Notes under the pieces: model-generated
Database searches by the model: none
Seen by the model: the letters and a program-made list of their open reading frames with translations, nothing else
Told to the model about the DNA's origin: nothing
In this document: in pieces, positions 18,263 through 27,366 of the stretch
How the letters are laid out: each line of letters starts with the position of its first letter
How positions within the stretch are numbered: position 1 is the first letter of the stretch
Assembly: GCA_947500525.1 (NCBI GenBank)
Contig: CANMSH010000005.1
Coordinates: 1 to 64,000 of the forward strand
Source: an uncultured Flavobacteriaceae bacterium
Lineage (GTDB): Bacteria > Bacteroidota > Bacteroidia > Flavobacteriales > Flavobacteriaceae
Reading direction: 5' to 3'
DNA: 64,000 nucleotides
Position numbers and translations under genes: made by a program

Positions 18263-19281
18263 TATAGTTTCACTAATTCTGACAGAAGTACATCGAGCAT
18301 AGCATCGGTAAAATCATGATGCGTTACAATTCTCAATTTACCCTGCCCCATACCTACAATAAGAATGTTACGCTCAGCTAATTTTTGAACAAATTCAGTT
18401 TCATCAATATGATCGGCTACATAGAAAATGATAATATTCGTCTCAACAGGTTCTATTTTTTTTATAAACGCACATTTTTCTAATACAGAAACTATTTTTT
18501 TAGCTCTTTGATGATCTTCTTCTAGTCGATCAATATGATTATCTAAAGCGTACATCCCTGCGGCGGCTAAGTAGCCAACTTGACGCATACCTCCTCCAAG
18601 TAGTTTTCGAATTCTCAAGGCCTTCTCCATCTGCTCATTTGAACCAACTAGCAGCGAGCCTACAGGGCATCCAAGACCTTTTGACAAACATATTGATATG
18701 GTATCGAACAATTCACCATATTGTTTAGGTTTTTGCCCCGTTGCAACGAGCGCATTGAATAAACGTGCCCCGTCTAGATGAAAGGCCAATTCATTTGCTG
18801 AACATACTTCTTTAATTTGTTGTAGGTCGTTTAAGTTCCAACACGCTCCACCTCCTTTATTTGTACTATTTTCAACGGTTACTAATGAAGTAATCGCCTG
18901 GTGAATATCGGCTCTATTACTTATGCTATCTCGCACTTGTTGCGCTGTAAACATTCCTTTTTGGCCATCTAGGAGACGACAAGACACCCCTGAATTAAAT
19001 GATGCTCCTCCTCCTTCATAGTTGTATACATGCGCCCATTTATCACAAATTAACTGCTCACCCGGTTGCGTGTGCAATTTGATTGCCACTTGATTTGCTT
19101 GTGTACCTGAAGGAAAAAACAACGCAGCTTCTTTTCCAAACAAATCTGCCACTTTTTTTTGTAACGCATTGACCGAGGGATCAGCACCAAACACATCGTC
19201 ACCAACTTCGGCACTAAACATTGCATCTAGCATACCCTTTGTAGGTTTTGTTACCGTATCACTTAATAGGTTTATAGTCAT
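18259..19281 (-). CDS. ltaE: Low-specificity L-threonine aldolase
   Basis: A 340-residue fold-type I PLP enzyme that splits threonine or allo-threonine into glycine and acetaldehyde. It has the aldolase opening NLLSDTVTKPTKGMLDAMF, GDDVFGADPSVN, the FFPSGTQANQVA segment, HLDGARLFNA (Asp for the pyridine nitrogen) and the PLP lysine in ICLSKGLGCPVGS. Length is typical of LtaE. It overlaps the upstream kinase gene by 4 bases and ends in a 4-base convergent overlap with the barrel-protein gene. It is probably the third gene of a metalloprotease, kinase, ltaE operon. Confidence 0.94.
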   Translation of the reverse strand: MTINLLSDTVTKPTKGMLDAMFSAEVGDDVFGADPSVNALQKKVADLFGKEAALFFPSGTQANQVAIKLHTQPGEQLICDKWAHVYNYEGGGASFNSGVSCRLLDGQKGMFTAQQVRDSISNRADIHQAITSLVTVENSTNKGGGACWNLNDLQQIKEVCSANELAFHLDGARLFNALVATGQKPKQYGELFDTISICLSKGLGCPVGSLLVGSNEQMEKALRIRKLLGGGMRQVGYLAAAGMYALDNHIDRLEEDHQRAKKIVSVLEKCAFIKKIEPVETNIIIFYVADHIDETEFVQKLAERNILIVGMGQGKLRIVTHHDFTDAMLDVLLSELVKLY

Positions 19282-19802
19282 AACACATTGTATAATTTTC
19301 GTTCTTCCTTAAGATTCGTTAAGATAATCCATTTTTTATGGGCAAAAATACCATTACTCCAACTTTCTAATCGTTGTTTACGTTTCCAATACGTTTTTAA
19401 AATCCACAAGAACATATTCTCTTTAAACAGCATCCTATGCAAGGATTCATAATTCTCACCACAGCATTTTTCTTTGTAACATATTCGTCTAAAAGTTCGA
19501 ATAAAACAACGAGGTAGAATGAGATGCAAAGGGTAATCTAACCAAACTATCACCGATGCCTTTTGCCAAAGGGTATCTTTTAAAACAGTTTGATAACTAC
19601 CCGTTACTATCCAATCATTCAGTTTATCTACTGCCTCGTTTACTTCTCTAATAAATTGCTCATTTTCTTTTTCTACCCAATTTGGCAAAAAATGTAAGTC
19701 ATCTAAATCTATTTGAGTTACCGAAAGTTCATTGGAAAGCTTCTTTCCTAATGTTGTTTTACCTGTACAAGATGTTCCAGTAATAATAATTTTTCGTTCC
19801 AT
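19278..19802 (-). CDS. P-loop nucleoside/nucleotide kinase-like protein
   Basis: A 174-residue P-loop protein of the adenylate-kinase-like group that includes proteins called 'topology modulation protein' (FlaR). The Walker A is GTSCTGKTTLGKKLS at residues 8 to 22. An IDLDDLHFLPNW segment follows, as in that group, and WIVTGSYQTVL and VIVWLDYPLHLILPR supply the second acidic site. Phosphoryl transfer to a small molecule is likely; the substrate is not known. It starts directly after the metalloprotease stop (no gap) and overlaps ltaE by 4 bases, so it is co-translated with both. Confidence 0.75.
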   Translation of the reverse strand: MERKIIITGTSCTGKTTLGKKLSNELSVTQIDLDDLHFLPNWVEKENEQFIREVNEAVDKLNDWIVTGSYQTVLKDTLWQKASVIVWLDYPLHLILPRCFIRTFRRICYKEKCCGENYESLHRMLFKENMFLWILKTYWKRKQRLESWSNGIFAHKKWIILTNLKEERKLYNVL

Positions 19803-22202
19803 TTAGAATTTATCACTTCCTATTGGAGAGCCATCAGGAATTTTAGGCACTTGCATTTTACTAAATTTAGAAGGATTCTTTTTAAAATTCGAAATACTTT
19901 TTAAAAGTATATCATTATACATTTTTTGTGTACCGTTCGATTTACGCGAACGTAAAATACTGGCAATTTCGTTCAATTTATAGTCAACAATAGCTCTTAT
20001 TTGCTGATAACTATTTTCATGAGCTCCTAAAGAAAATAGATGATCCAATACTTGTTTGTTTACCACATTTTGCAATTCATTATGGTACGTATCTTTGTAC
20101 GTTTTCTTAAACGAACTAGTTATTAAAGCATCTATTAATTCATCCAGCCCTAATTGGGTATTATCAAAACTTTTATGCTGTATCAATCGAGAAGCTCTTT
20201 CATGGTGAAGTAAAAATTCTAATGTCATATTAGATGCAGTTTCCACACCTCCAAAAGCATCAAAACCGACGCCGTTTTTACTCTTAAAAGATTCTCTAGT
20301 TCTTCCATATCCTATCGCTCTGGGCGGAAACATTTCTACTATTTTTCTAGGAATAGCAATTTCTTTCACATCCAAAGTTTTTAAGAGTGCTTTTAAGGCT
20401 TTTCGTTCAGTGGCACCATCCACTATCTTCACAATAGTTTGGCCGTCGTTCTTTGTGGCATAGTTATACTCTAAACCTCCTATTAACTTAGAAACGGCCT
20501 CTGTTTGATAACGATGAAAAAAATACAAAGGCACAAACACATCTTCTAAAACAGAATAGGGTTGCCTAGATTTTATATTGGCTGCCGAAAAATTATCGAT
20601 TGCTTTTCGTCTCACCGTTAATACAGCATTTAGCTCCTCTGAAATATCACTCCCGTTATCCCATAAATGGCCTGCAGCGTGTGCACTTCCTTTTGGTCTT
20701 GCATCTTGATCAGAAATATAACGCAAACCTTGGGCATAGGCCTTATTTAAAATTTCCTGCAATTGTTGCGTTTCATTTTCTGTAAAATCTTGATATGAGT
20801 ACGCTACTGTCACTTTATCCCACGCTCCTATTCCAGTAGCGTATGCATCTGAAAAGTCCACTTCATTGTTTTTAATTCGTATTTGAGGGTGCGGGTAATC
20901 CATTACAGAAGCTCGATTATTGGTACTTGCGGCAAAATTATGGGCAAAACCAATGGTATGCCCAACTTCATGCGCAGATAATTGACGTATTCTCGCAAGA
21001 GCCATCTCTAGCGCAAACTGATCATCCGTATCATTAGTCCCATAAGGAGCTTTTAAAGCTTGAGCAATCATAAAGTCTTGACGAATACGAAGCGAGCCTA
21101 AACTTACGTGTCCTTTAATTATTTCCCCCGTTCTGGGGTCGGTAACACTCGAGCCATAACTCCACCCTCTCGTAGAACGATGCACCCATTGAATTACATT
21201 ATACCTCACATCTAACGGATCTACGTCTTTGGGGAGCATTTTTACCTGAAAAGCATCAATATAACCAGCAGCTTCAAATGCTTCATTCCACCAACGTGCT
21301 CCATCCAACAAAGCTGAACGCACGGGTTCTGGAGTCCCCGTATCTAAGTAATAAATAATGGGTTCTTTAGCTTCGCTCTTTGGTGCAGTTGGATCTTTCT
21401 TTTCTAAGCGATGTCTTGTTACAAAGCGTTTTGTGATCGATTCATTTACAGGAGTAGCATAATCTAAATATGTCATTGGATAAGACCCAGAGCGAGGATC
21501 ATAAATTCTTGGTTTATATTGATTGTCAGGCAACGCTACGAAAGAATGATGCTGACTAACAGTGACCGATGTAGCATCTGGAGTAACACTCCGAATATTA
21601 TATCCTTTTGGTGTTCCTTTAAACGTTAAAAGAACATCAAATTCAACATTTTTAGGAAAAGCCTTTGTACGTTCTAAATTAAAAGCACTTCTACTTTTAT
21701 CTAAACTATAATTTCCTTGATTATTTTGAGCAAGTCGGTTGGATACCCCATGAGCATCTCTCATAAAAAAACTAGTTGCATCTACTAAGAACTTCCCTTT
21801 TTCTTCTTTTTCAATCACAAAACCATGCAACACTGATTTGGCAAAAGCTTGCTCTATAGATTTCCGTTCTTCATCATTATCAGTCAAAGCCCTGTATGTT
21901 TGGTTTGGTTGAATTAATAAAATTTTATTACCTGCTCTTCTAAATTTAACAACCGCTTCATTACCGAGCTGACCTCTATCTAAACCAATATCATTCGAAC
22001 CCAACCCTTCTGACAAGGATCGAACATATAAAAACTCTTGCCCAATCTTTTCAATTTCTAAGTATATTTTATCTGTATCTTGATCATAATAAAAATTAAT
22101 ATACCCCTTATATTTAGTCACATTTTTATGTTCTTTTAAAAATTGAGCATTAGAGAATAAAAAGGATAATAATAATGTGAAGGTTAGTAGTTTGTATCTC
22201 AT
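19803..22202 (-). CDS. Large secreted zinc-dependent metalloprotease (metzincin type, DUF5117/DUF5118 group)
   Basis: A 799-residue exported metalloprotease. Signal peptide MRYKLLTFTLLLSFLFSNAQ. The extended zinc motif HEVGHTIGFAHNFAAS (HExxHxxGxxH) lies about residue 415 and is followed by a Met-turn SVMDYPHP, so it belongs to the metzincins. The region before it (YYLDTGTPEPVRSALLDGARWWNEAFEAAG, given here only in outline) matches the family whose members carry DUF5117, DUF5118 and DUF4953 domains. Function is presumably periplasmic or extracellular protein degradation. No T9SS sorting domain is seen. First gene of the metalloprotease, kinase, ltaE operon. Confidence 0.9.
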   Translation of the reverse strand: MRYKLLTFTLLLSFLFSNAQFLKEHKNVTKYKGYINFYYDQDTDKIYLEIEKIGQEFLYVRSLSEGLGSNDIGLDRGQLGNEAVVKFRRAGNKILLIQPNQTYRALTDNDEERKSIEQAFAKSVLHGFVIEKEEKGKFLVDATSFFMRDAHGVSNRLAQNNQGNYSLDKSRSAFNLERTKAFPKNVEFDVLLTFKGTPKGYNIRSVTPDATSVTVSQHHSFVALPDNQYKPRIYDPRSGSYPMTYLDYATPVNESITKRFVTRHRLEKKDPTAPKSEAKEPIIYYLDTGTPEPVRSALLDGARWWNEAFEAAGYIDAFQVKMLPKDVDPLDVRYNVIQWVHRSTRGWSYGSSVTDPRTGEIIKGHVSLGSLRIRQDFMIAQALKAPYGTNDTDDQFALEMALARIRQLSAHEVGHTIGFAHNFAASTNNRASVMDYPHPQIRIKNNEVDFSDAYATGIGAWDKVTVAYSYQDFTENETQQLQEILNKAYAQGLRYISDQDARPKGSAHAAGHLWDNGSDISEELNAVLTVRRKAIDNFSAANIKSRQPYSVLEDVFVPLYFFHRYQTEAVSKLIGGLEYNYATKNDGQTIVKIVDGATERKALKALLKTLDVKEIAIPRKIVEMFPPRAIGYGRTRESFKSKNGVGFDAFGGVETASNMTLEFLLHHERASRLIQHKSFDNTQLGLDELIDALITSSFKKTYKDTYHNELQNVVNKQVLDHLFSLGAHENSYQQIRAIVDYKLNEIASILRSRKSNGTQKMYNDILLKSISNFKKNPSKFSKMQVPKIPDGSPIGSDKF

Positions 22203-22345
22203 GGAAAAAAATTTCTTTAAAACTATAAAATTTATATCATTTTAACTGTGAAATTTACAATTTGATGTGCCGAAAATAATTTTTATTGAATTGTTTGTTA
22301 GAAAACAATTTCACATAAAAATTGTTAGAAGTAGTAATTACCCTT

Positions 22346-22373
22346 TTGATTGTCCTTTTTTAGCTTATTTTTG
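22346..22373 (+). promoter_or_regulatory. Promoter of prfB
   Basis: TTG at 22346 to 22348, a 17-base spacer, then TATTTTTG at 22366 to 22373 match the Bacteroidota promoter pattern. Only 7 bases separate the -7 box from the ATG at 22381, so transcription should begin at or within a few bases of the start codon. Confidence 0.6.
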
Positions 22374-22380
22374 TTCACTC

Positions 22381-23478
22381 ATGATTACACAAGAACATAT
22401 TAAAGATTTCATTGGAAGGGTAGAAAAACTCAAAAACTATCTGCATATAGATAAAAAGCTTATCGAAATTAGTAATGAAGAAGAAAAAACTGCCAACCCC
22501 GATTTTTGGAATGATCCAAAAAAGGCTGAAGTTTTGATGAAATCGTTACGATTTAAGAAAAAATGGGTCGAAGATTACAATACAGCAAAAACCGATAGCG
22601 AAGAAATTCAAATTTTATATGATTTCTATAAAGAAGGAGAAGCTACCGAAGAAGAAATTATGAAAACATATAATCGGGCTCTTGATGCTTTAGAGAGTTT
22701 AGAGTTTAAAAATATGCTTTCAGAAGAAGGTGATGACCTTAGCGCTGTTATTCAAATTACCGCAGGAGCGGGAGGTACAGAAAGTTGTGATTGGGCTTCT
22801 ATGCTGATGCGTATGTACTTGATGTGGGGTGAAAAGAATGGCATGAAAATAAAAGAACTGAACTATCAAGAAGGAGATGTGGCTGGTATTAAAACAGTCA
22901 CATTACAATTTGATGGTGATTATGCTTTTGGATGGTTAAAAGGTGAAAATGGAGTACATCGTTTGGTACGTATTTCTCCTTTTGACAGTAATGCAAAAAG
23001 ACATACTTCATTTGCTTCGGTTTATGTGTATCCGTTGGCCGATGATACAATAGAAATCGAAGTAAATCCTGCCGATATAGAAATTGTTACTGCTCGTTCT
23101 AGTGGTGCCGGAGGGCAAAATGTAAACAAAGTTGAAACAAAAGTGCAACTAACGCACAAACCTACGGGTATTCAGATTTCTTGTTCTAACTCTCGATCTC
23201 AGCATGATAATAGAGCCACTGCAATGCAAATGCTCAAATCGCAATTGTACCAAATAGAACTAGAAAAACAACAAGAAGCGAGACAAGATATTGAAGCTAA
23301 TAAAATGAAAAACGAATGGGGTAGCCAAATAAGAAATTATGTGATGCATCCTTATAAATTAGTGAAAGATGTTCGTACGGCCCATGAAACTGGAAATGTA
23401 GATGCCGTTATGGACGGAAACATAGATGCATTTTTAAAAGCATATTTGATGGCTGCAGGGCAAAAAGAGACGATTTAA
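22381..23478 (+). CDS. prfB: Peptide chain release factor 2
   Basis: A 365-residue RF2 that ends translation at UGA and UAA. I start it at the ATG of 22381 ([17 protein letters not shown]), because the open frame upstream has no RF2 similarity and runs across the promoter. Landmarks are [13 protein letters not shown], the codon-recognition loop with SPF in [19 protein letters not shown], and the catalytic GGQ in [17 protein letters not shown]. The gene reads straight through the point (around codon 21 to 24) where many bacteria have an in-frame UGA and a programmed +1 frameshift; here the codons are CTG CAT ATA. Followed after 31 bases by the HAD hydrolase gene. Confidence 0.96.
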   Translation: MITQEHIKDFIGRVEKLKNYLHIDKKLIEISNEEEKTANPDFWNDPKKAEVLMKSLRFKKKWVEDYNTAKTDSEEIQILYDFYKEGEATEEEIMKTYNRALDALESLEFKNMLSEEGDDLSAVIQITAGAGGTESCDWASMLMRMYLMWGEKNGMKIKELNYQEGDVAGIKTVTLQFDGDYAFGWLKGENGVHRLVRISPFDSNAKRHTSFASVYVYPLADDTIEIEVNPADIEIVTARSSGAGGQNVNKVETKVQLTHKPTGIQISCSNSRSQHDNRATAMQMLKSQLYQIELEKQQEARQDIEANKMKNEWGSQIRNYVMHPYKLVKDVRTAHETGNVDAVMDGNIDAFLKAYLMAAGQKETI

Positions 23479-23509
23479 CAACTATATATCCAAAGTAAAA
23501 CAAATCATC

Positions 23510-24127
23510 ATGAGTAAAGTAGATACTATTATTTTCGATTTAGGAGGTGTTCTTATTGATTGGAATCCGAAGTACGTATATCGTGAAGTTTTCAACGGAG
23601 ATGAAGAAAAAGTAGACTGGTTTTTGGATACTATCTGCACGATGGACTGGAACGTAGCGCAAGATGCGGGACGCACCTTTAGTGACGCTACAGAGGCACT
23701 CATAAAAGAATATCCACAGTATGAAGAATGGATACGAATTTATTACGATCGATGGGAAGATATGCTTGGCGGACCTATTCAGGACAGTGTTGTCTTACTA
23801 AATAAACTCAAAGAAATAAATACTCACAAGCTTTATGCTTTAACGAATTGGAGTGCCGAATCGTTTCCTGTAGCGCTTAAGAGATATTCTTTTTTACAGC
23901 ATTTTGAAGGCATACTAGTTTCGGGAGAAGAAAACATGAGAAAACCGTTTACTGAAATCTATGAATTAATGTTAAGTCGCTACCAACTTAGTGCTAATTC
24001 AACCGTATTTATTGATGATAATTTAGAAAACGTAATGGCCGCACGAGCAATTGGAATGAAAGCGATTCAGTATAAAAACAGCCAGCAATTAATCAATGAA
24101 TTGAATTATTTGAGAATTCAGTTTTAA
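23510..24127 (+). CDS. HAD-superfamily (subclass IA) hydrolase
   Basis: A 205-residue haloacid-dehalogenase-like phosphatase. Motif I is IIFDLGGVLIDWNP (nucleophile Asp), motif II is ALTNWS, motif III is the Lys in ENMRKPFTEIYE, and motif IV is VFIDDNLENV. The small helical cap between motifs I and II marks subclass IA, as in phosphoglycolate or YihX/GS1-like phosphatases. The substrate is not predictable. Follows prfB by 31 bases. Its last 35 bases overlap the convergent 3D-domain lipoprotein gene. Confidence 0.9.
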   Translation: MSKVDTIIFDLGGVLIDWNPKYVYREVFNGDEEKVDWFLDTICTMDWNVAQDAGRTFSDATEALIKEYPQYEEWIRIYYDRWEDMLGGPIQDSVVLLNKLKEINTHKLYALTNWSAESFPVALKRYSFLQHFEGILVSGEENMRKPFTEIYELMLSRYQLSANSTVFIDDNLENVMAARAIGMKAIQYKNSQQLINELNYLRIQF

Positions 24128-24512
24128 GAACTCCGTAATATATTTTTAATCGTTTTACTCCCCAAGCCTTGGCTTTTTTAACATCTACCCCCATATAGAT
24201 GTCAATTTGATTTTTTTTACGTCTATGCATCTTATCTTTGACTAGATAAATACTGTCTAATCCTTCAATTTTTACTGGCGTATTATAGGTGAGACCAAGT
24301 TCAATTAAATCTCTAGATACCGCTATACACTTCATTCCAGGTTTCAAGCTATCACCCCAAGCTGCAATAGAAGGGTTCGAAGAAGTTTGATACTTCAAGG
24401 AGTTATAGGCGGTAACCTTCACCTCCAACTCCTTCCAAACGTACGGGTCTTCAATCTTTTTTTTACAAGAGACAATGACCATAAACAACAAAAAGAATTT
24501 CAAGTATCTCAT
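24093..24512 (-). CDS. Lipoprotein with 3D (double-psi beta-barrel) domain
   Basis: A 139-residue lipoprotein. The signal MRYLKFFLLFMVIVSC ends in a lipobox-like Cys followed by KKK. The mature part resembles the 3D domain found in MltA-type lytic transglycosylases and in YuiC/YabE-type wall proteins: VTAYNS at the start, IAVSRDLIELGLTYNTPVKI in the middle, and IDIYMGVDVKKAKAWG with Asp near the end. A wall-related or sugar-binding role is possible. Last gene of the seven-gene pxp operon (4-base overlap with the GNAT gene), and its 3' end overlaps the convergent HAD gene by 35 bases. Confidence 0.72.
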   Translation of the reverse strand: MRYLKFFLLFMVIVSCKKKIEDPYVWKELEVKVTAYNSLKYQTSSNPSIAAWGDSLKPGMKCIAVSRDLIELGLTYNTPVKIEGLDSIYLVKDKMHRRKKNQIDIYMGVDVKKAKAWGVKRLKIYYGVLKTEFSNNSIH

Positions 24513-25057
24513 ATGTCTTCATTCACGAGTCCATAATATACTAAATCTATGATTTCACCATCTGAAGTACGATAATCTTTTTTTATAACTCCTTCTTTCT
24601 CAAAACCATTTTTCTCGGCAACACGCTGACTTGCCAAATTGCTTTTGGCCGTTCGTAAAAATAATTTCTTCATATTAAGTTCATAAAAACTAAAATCAAT
24701 TACCTTTTTAAGGGCATTACTGGCCACTCCTTTCCCTTTATAATCTCTATCTATAAAATAACCTATTTCAGTTTTCGGTATCTCCCAATTAATATTCTTT
24801 AAATCTATAAAACCCACAATACTATTCGCTGAAGTATCTTTAATCAAAAAAGGAAAATATATTTTTTTCATACAATCGCTCAACGCGATTCTTATAAAGG
24901 TTTCTGTCTCTTCTAAAGTTTGTGTTTTGGCAACAGTACCAGCAAAAGTATTTTTAAGTGCCTCAAAGTTTCGGTGTATCAAATCATAAAACCCCTTAGC
25001 ATCTACTAAGGTGATTAGTTGCAGTTTAAATGCACCAAAAGTCATATCACCACTCAT
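24509..25057 (-). CDS. GNAT N-acetyltransferase (RimJ/RimL type)
   Basis: A 182-residue GNAT protein. The acetyl-CoA loop is in DRDYKGKGVASNALKKVIDF, followed by the characteristic KKLFLRTAKSNLASQRVAEKNGF (RimJ/RimL and SpeG-like motif: neighbours and N-x-x-S-x-x-V-x-E-K-x-GF) and a C-terminal EIIDLVYYGL. It would acetylate an amine, on a protein N-terminus or a small molecule. It overlaps pxpC upstream and the 3D lipoprotein downstream by 4 bases each, so it is translated with the oxoprolinase operon. A link to amino-acid or peptide metabolism is an inference from this. Confidence 0.88.
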   Translation of the reverse strand: MSGDMTFGAFKLQLITLVDAKGFYDLIHRNFEALKNTFAGTVAKTQTLEETETFIRIALSDCMKKIYFPFLIKDTSANSIVGFIDLKNINWEIPKTEIGYFIDRDYKGKGVASNALKKVIDFSFYELNMKKLFLRTAKSNLASQRVAEKNGFEKEGVIKKDYRTSDGEIIDLVYYGLVNEDI

Positions 25058-25902
25058 GGCACTAGTTTAAAATTAAAAGAATCGCCTGTCGTTTTTTGTG
25101 CCATTTTATTAATAGCATTGTCAGTTAGTTGTAACACCCTTGGATATCCACCAGTGACTTGACAATCGCGCATTAGCACAATCATTGTGCCTGATGGTGT
25201 TAATTGCACAGTGCCGGGCATTACGGCAGAAGTAACAATCTCTTCCAAGTCATTCACTATAACTTCATCAAGCCTATATCCCATTCTATTATTTTCTTTT
25301 GATATAGTAAATGTTGTATGCTGCAATGCCTTTTTTTGATCACTTGTCAAATTAGTGTATTCTGGACCTTCATTAACTTCAATTTTCGTTTCAGAAAAGT
25401 GCTCTTTATTAATTTTTATATGTGCAAATTGAGAGAAATTAAATGTTTTGACTTCAGAATATAGAATTTCATCGTTCTTTTTGAGTACATACTTTTTAGT
25501 GATTTCTTTAAAAAAGCTGCGACTTCCTAATACATTCTTATTCAAAAAACCTCCCTTTACACCGATGTACGCTCGAACCCCAAATATGGGGTTAGTAAAT
25601 TTTAAAACACTGTTTTTTTTCACGCTTATCGGATGATTCAATTGCACGGAATGATCATTCAAAGCTGCATTCAAGTCTCCACCGGCAATGCAAATCACAG
25701 TATCTTTTAAAAATTCAAAACTAGTCCCTCCCAATGCCACTTCAATAACGGCGTCATTTTCATTATTTTTAAGAATCAAATTCGCCAATTTTGCAGCATA
25801 CTGATCCATTGCTCCCGAAACAGGCACACCTGTGCTCATATATCCAAATCGGCCAAGGTCCTGAACTGTACTGTATACTCCTGATTGTAGTACCTTAAGC
25901 AT
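25054..25902 (-). CDS. pxpC: 5-oxoprolinase subunit C (biotin-dependent carboxyltransferase-like)
   Basis: A 282-residue PxpC (KipA/YbgK type). It opens with VLQSGVYSTVQDLGRFGYMSTGVPVSGAMDQYA (family signature around residues 3 to 35) and has CIAGGDLNAALN and a C-terminal TPSGTMIVLMRDCQVTGGYPRVLQL block. With PxpA and PxpB it forms the ATP-dependent 5-oxoprolinase that turns 5-oxoproline (pyroglutamate) into glutamate. Overlaps pxpB by 8 bases and the GNAT gene by 4. Confidence 0.94.
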   Translation of the reverse strand: MLKVLQSGVYSTVQDLGRFGYMSTGVPVSGAMDQYAAKLANLILKNNENDAVIEVALGGTSFEFLKDTVICIAGGDLNAALNDHSVQLNHPISVKKNSVLKFTNPIFGVRAYIGVKGGFLNKNVLGSRSFFKEITKKYVLKKNDEILYSEVKTFNFSQFAHIKINKEHFSETKIEVNEGPEYTNLTSDQKKALQHTTFTISKENNRMGYRLDEVIVNDLEEIVTSAVMPGTVQLTPSGTMIVLMRDCQVTGGYPRVLQLTDNAINKMAQKTTGDSFNFKLVP

Positions 25903-26629
25903 TTAGCACCTCACTTTCTATCGCATAGCGTTTATAGGCTACCAAATTTAAAATTTCGGTATGCTCATTTCTATCAATTGGTACAAATTGAACTTTGTCA
26001 CCAGGTTTTGCAAAACAGGGTTCTTCCCTTTTTCTGTCAAAAAATAGTATCGGTGAATTACCAATAATGTTCCAACCTCCGGCACTTTCTTGTGGATAAA
26101 TTCCTGTTTGAGAACTGCCAATCCCAACTGCCCCTCTATCAACTCTCAATCTTGGTATGCTTTTTCTAGGAAAATGCAAGGTTTCATTCAGTCCTCCTAA
26201 GTATAAAAAACCAGGTAAAAAACCTATAAAAAAAATGGTATAAACAGGCTTAGAATGTATTTCAATTATCTCGCTAATTGTGAGTTTTTTTTTCACACTC
26301 AACTCTTCCAAATCAAGACCAAAATAAGGATCATAACATACTGGAATTTTCCATAATTTATTTTTTTGTACATTTGATAAATCACTTTCTTCATAAATTG
26401 ATTTTAAGGCAATAATCTCATTATAAATATTTTCTATAGTGAACTGATAAAATATTGTAATCGAGTTATATGTAGAGATTATATCAAGTATTACTTTATG
26501 TTTATTTTTTAAAATTAAGTTTTTAAAACTTAGTATTTCTTGGAGTACATTTTCATCAATAATTGCGTTCCATTCTATTAAAATAGCTCGCTTCCCAAAT
26601 GATTTATATGTAATATTGTAGCTACTCAT
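25895..26629 (-). CDS. pxpB: 5-oxoprolinase subunit B
   Basis: A 244-residue PxpB (KipI/YbgJ type). Diagnostic motifs are IPVCYDPYFGLDLEEL, TIFFIGFLPGFLYLGGL, PRLRVDRGAVGIGSSQTGIYP, and SAGGWNIIGNSPILFFD, with a C-terminal GDKVQF. Works with PxpA and PxpC as a cytoplasmic ATP-dependent 5-oxoprolinase. The gene overlaps pxpA by 4 bases and pxpC by 8. Confidence 0.95.
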   Translation of the reverse strand: MSSYNITYKSFGKRAILIEWNAIIDENVLQEILSFKNLILKNKHKVILDIISTYNSITIFYQFTIENIYNEIIALKSIYEESDLSNVQKNKLWKIPVCYDPYFGLDLEELSVKKKLTISEIIEIHSKPVYTIFFIGFLPGFLYLGGLNETLHFPRKSIPRLRVDRGAVGIGSSQTGIYPQESAGGWNIIGNSPILFFDRKREEPCFAKPGDKVQFVPIDRNEHTEILNLVAYKRYAIESEVLNA

Positions 26630-27366
26630 TTGTTCAATTTAAAGCCTTCTTTAAAGAGTTCTTTAACAAGATGTTTTACCACCTCTTTAGCATTTGGATT
26701 ATCACCATGAATGCAAAAAGTTTCTGCCTCTATATGCACTCCCACCCCATCGATAGATAGCACTTCTTTTTTCTTAATCATTTGCAATAGATGTCTTACC
26801 ACTTTTTCTTTGTCTTTCAGTACTGCACCCTCAAGCTTTCTAGAAACTAAAGTAGCATTGGTATTGTAATTTCTATCACCAAAAGCTTCTTTAACAACTT
26901 TCACTCCTTTTTGCCTGGCTAAATCAATCAATAAAGAGTTACATGGCGCGTATAAAGAAGTATTAATTGTTGTATTGGCAACCGCTTTTACAAGAACCTT
27001 CGCCGTTTGTTTATCTATTGCAGCTAGGTTATATAGAGCACCATGAGCCTTTACATGATGCAATTTTGCTCCTAAAGCGTCAATATGTCTGCTCAATCTT
27101 AAAATTTGATCTTCGATACAAGTTTGAAGTTCAACGGGGTTCATATTCATTATTTTCCTACCAAAATTATGGGGATCAGGAAAAGAAGGGTGCGCCCCAA
27201 TTTTAACCTTATGCTTTATTGCTAATTTTATAGTGTTAATCATTGTTTCATCATTCCCAGCATGACCACCACAAGCAATATTACACGACGAGATATACGG
27301 CATTAGTTCAGTCTCATTGTTAAGACCTTCACCTACATCACAATTAATGTCTATACTTTTGAACAT
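26626..27366 (-). CDS. pxpA: 5-oxoprolinase subunit A (LamB/YcsF family)
   Basis: A 246-residue PxpA. Family motifs INCDVGEGLNNETELMPYI, SCNIACGGHAGND, KIGAHPSFPD...FGR and KAHGALYN are complete, and EAFGDRNYN and CIHGDNPNA follow. It is the TIM-barrel-like subunit that cleaves the activated oxoproline ring. It overlaps the transporter gene upstream by one base and pxpB by 4 bases. The set pxpA, pxpB, pxpC in this order with an NRAMP-like gene recalls the Bacillus ycsF-ycsG-kipI-kipA arrangement. Confidence 0.96.
   Translation of the reverse strand: MFKSIDINCDVGEGLNNETELMPYISSCNIACGGHAGNDETMINTIKLAIKHKVKIGAHPSFPDPHNFGRKIMNMNPVELQTCIEDQILRLSRHIDALGAKLHHVKAHGALYNLAAIDKQTAKVLVKAVANTTINTSLYAPCNSLLIDLARQKGVKVVKEAFGDRNYNTNATLVSRKLEGAVLKDKEKVVRHLLQMIKKKEVLSIDGVGVHIEAETFCIHGDNPNAKEVVKHLVKELFKEGFKLNK

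Noticed and set aside
22267-22380. 38-codon N-terminal extension of the prfB open frame, starting at GTG
   Set aside because: It has no RF2-like sequence and crosses the TTG-17-TATTTTTG promoter; the ATG at 22381 gives the normal RF2 start.
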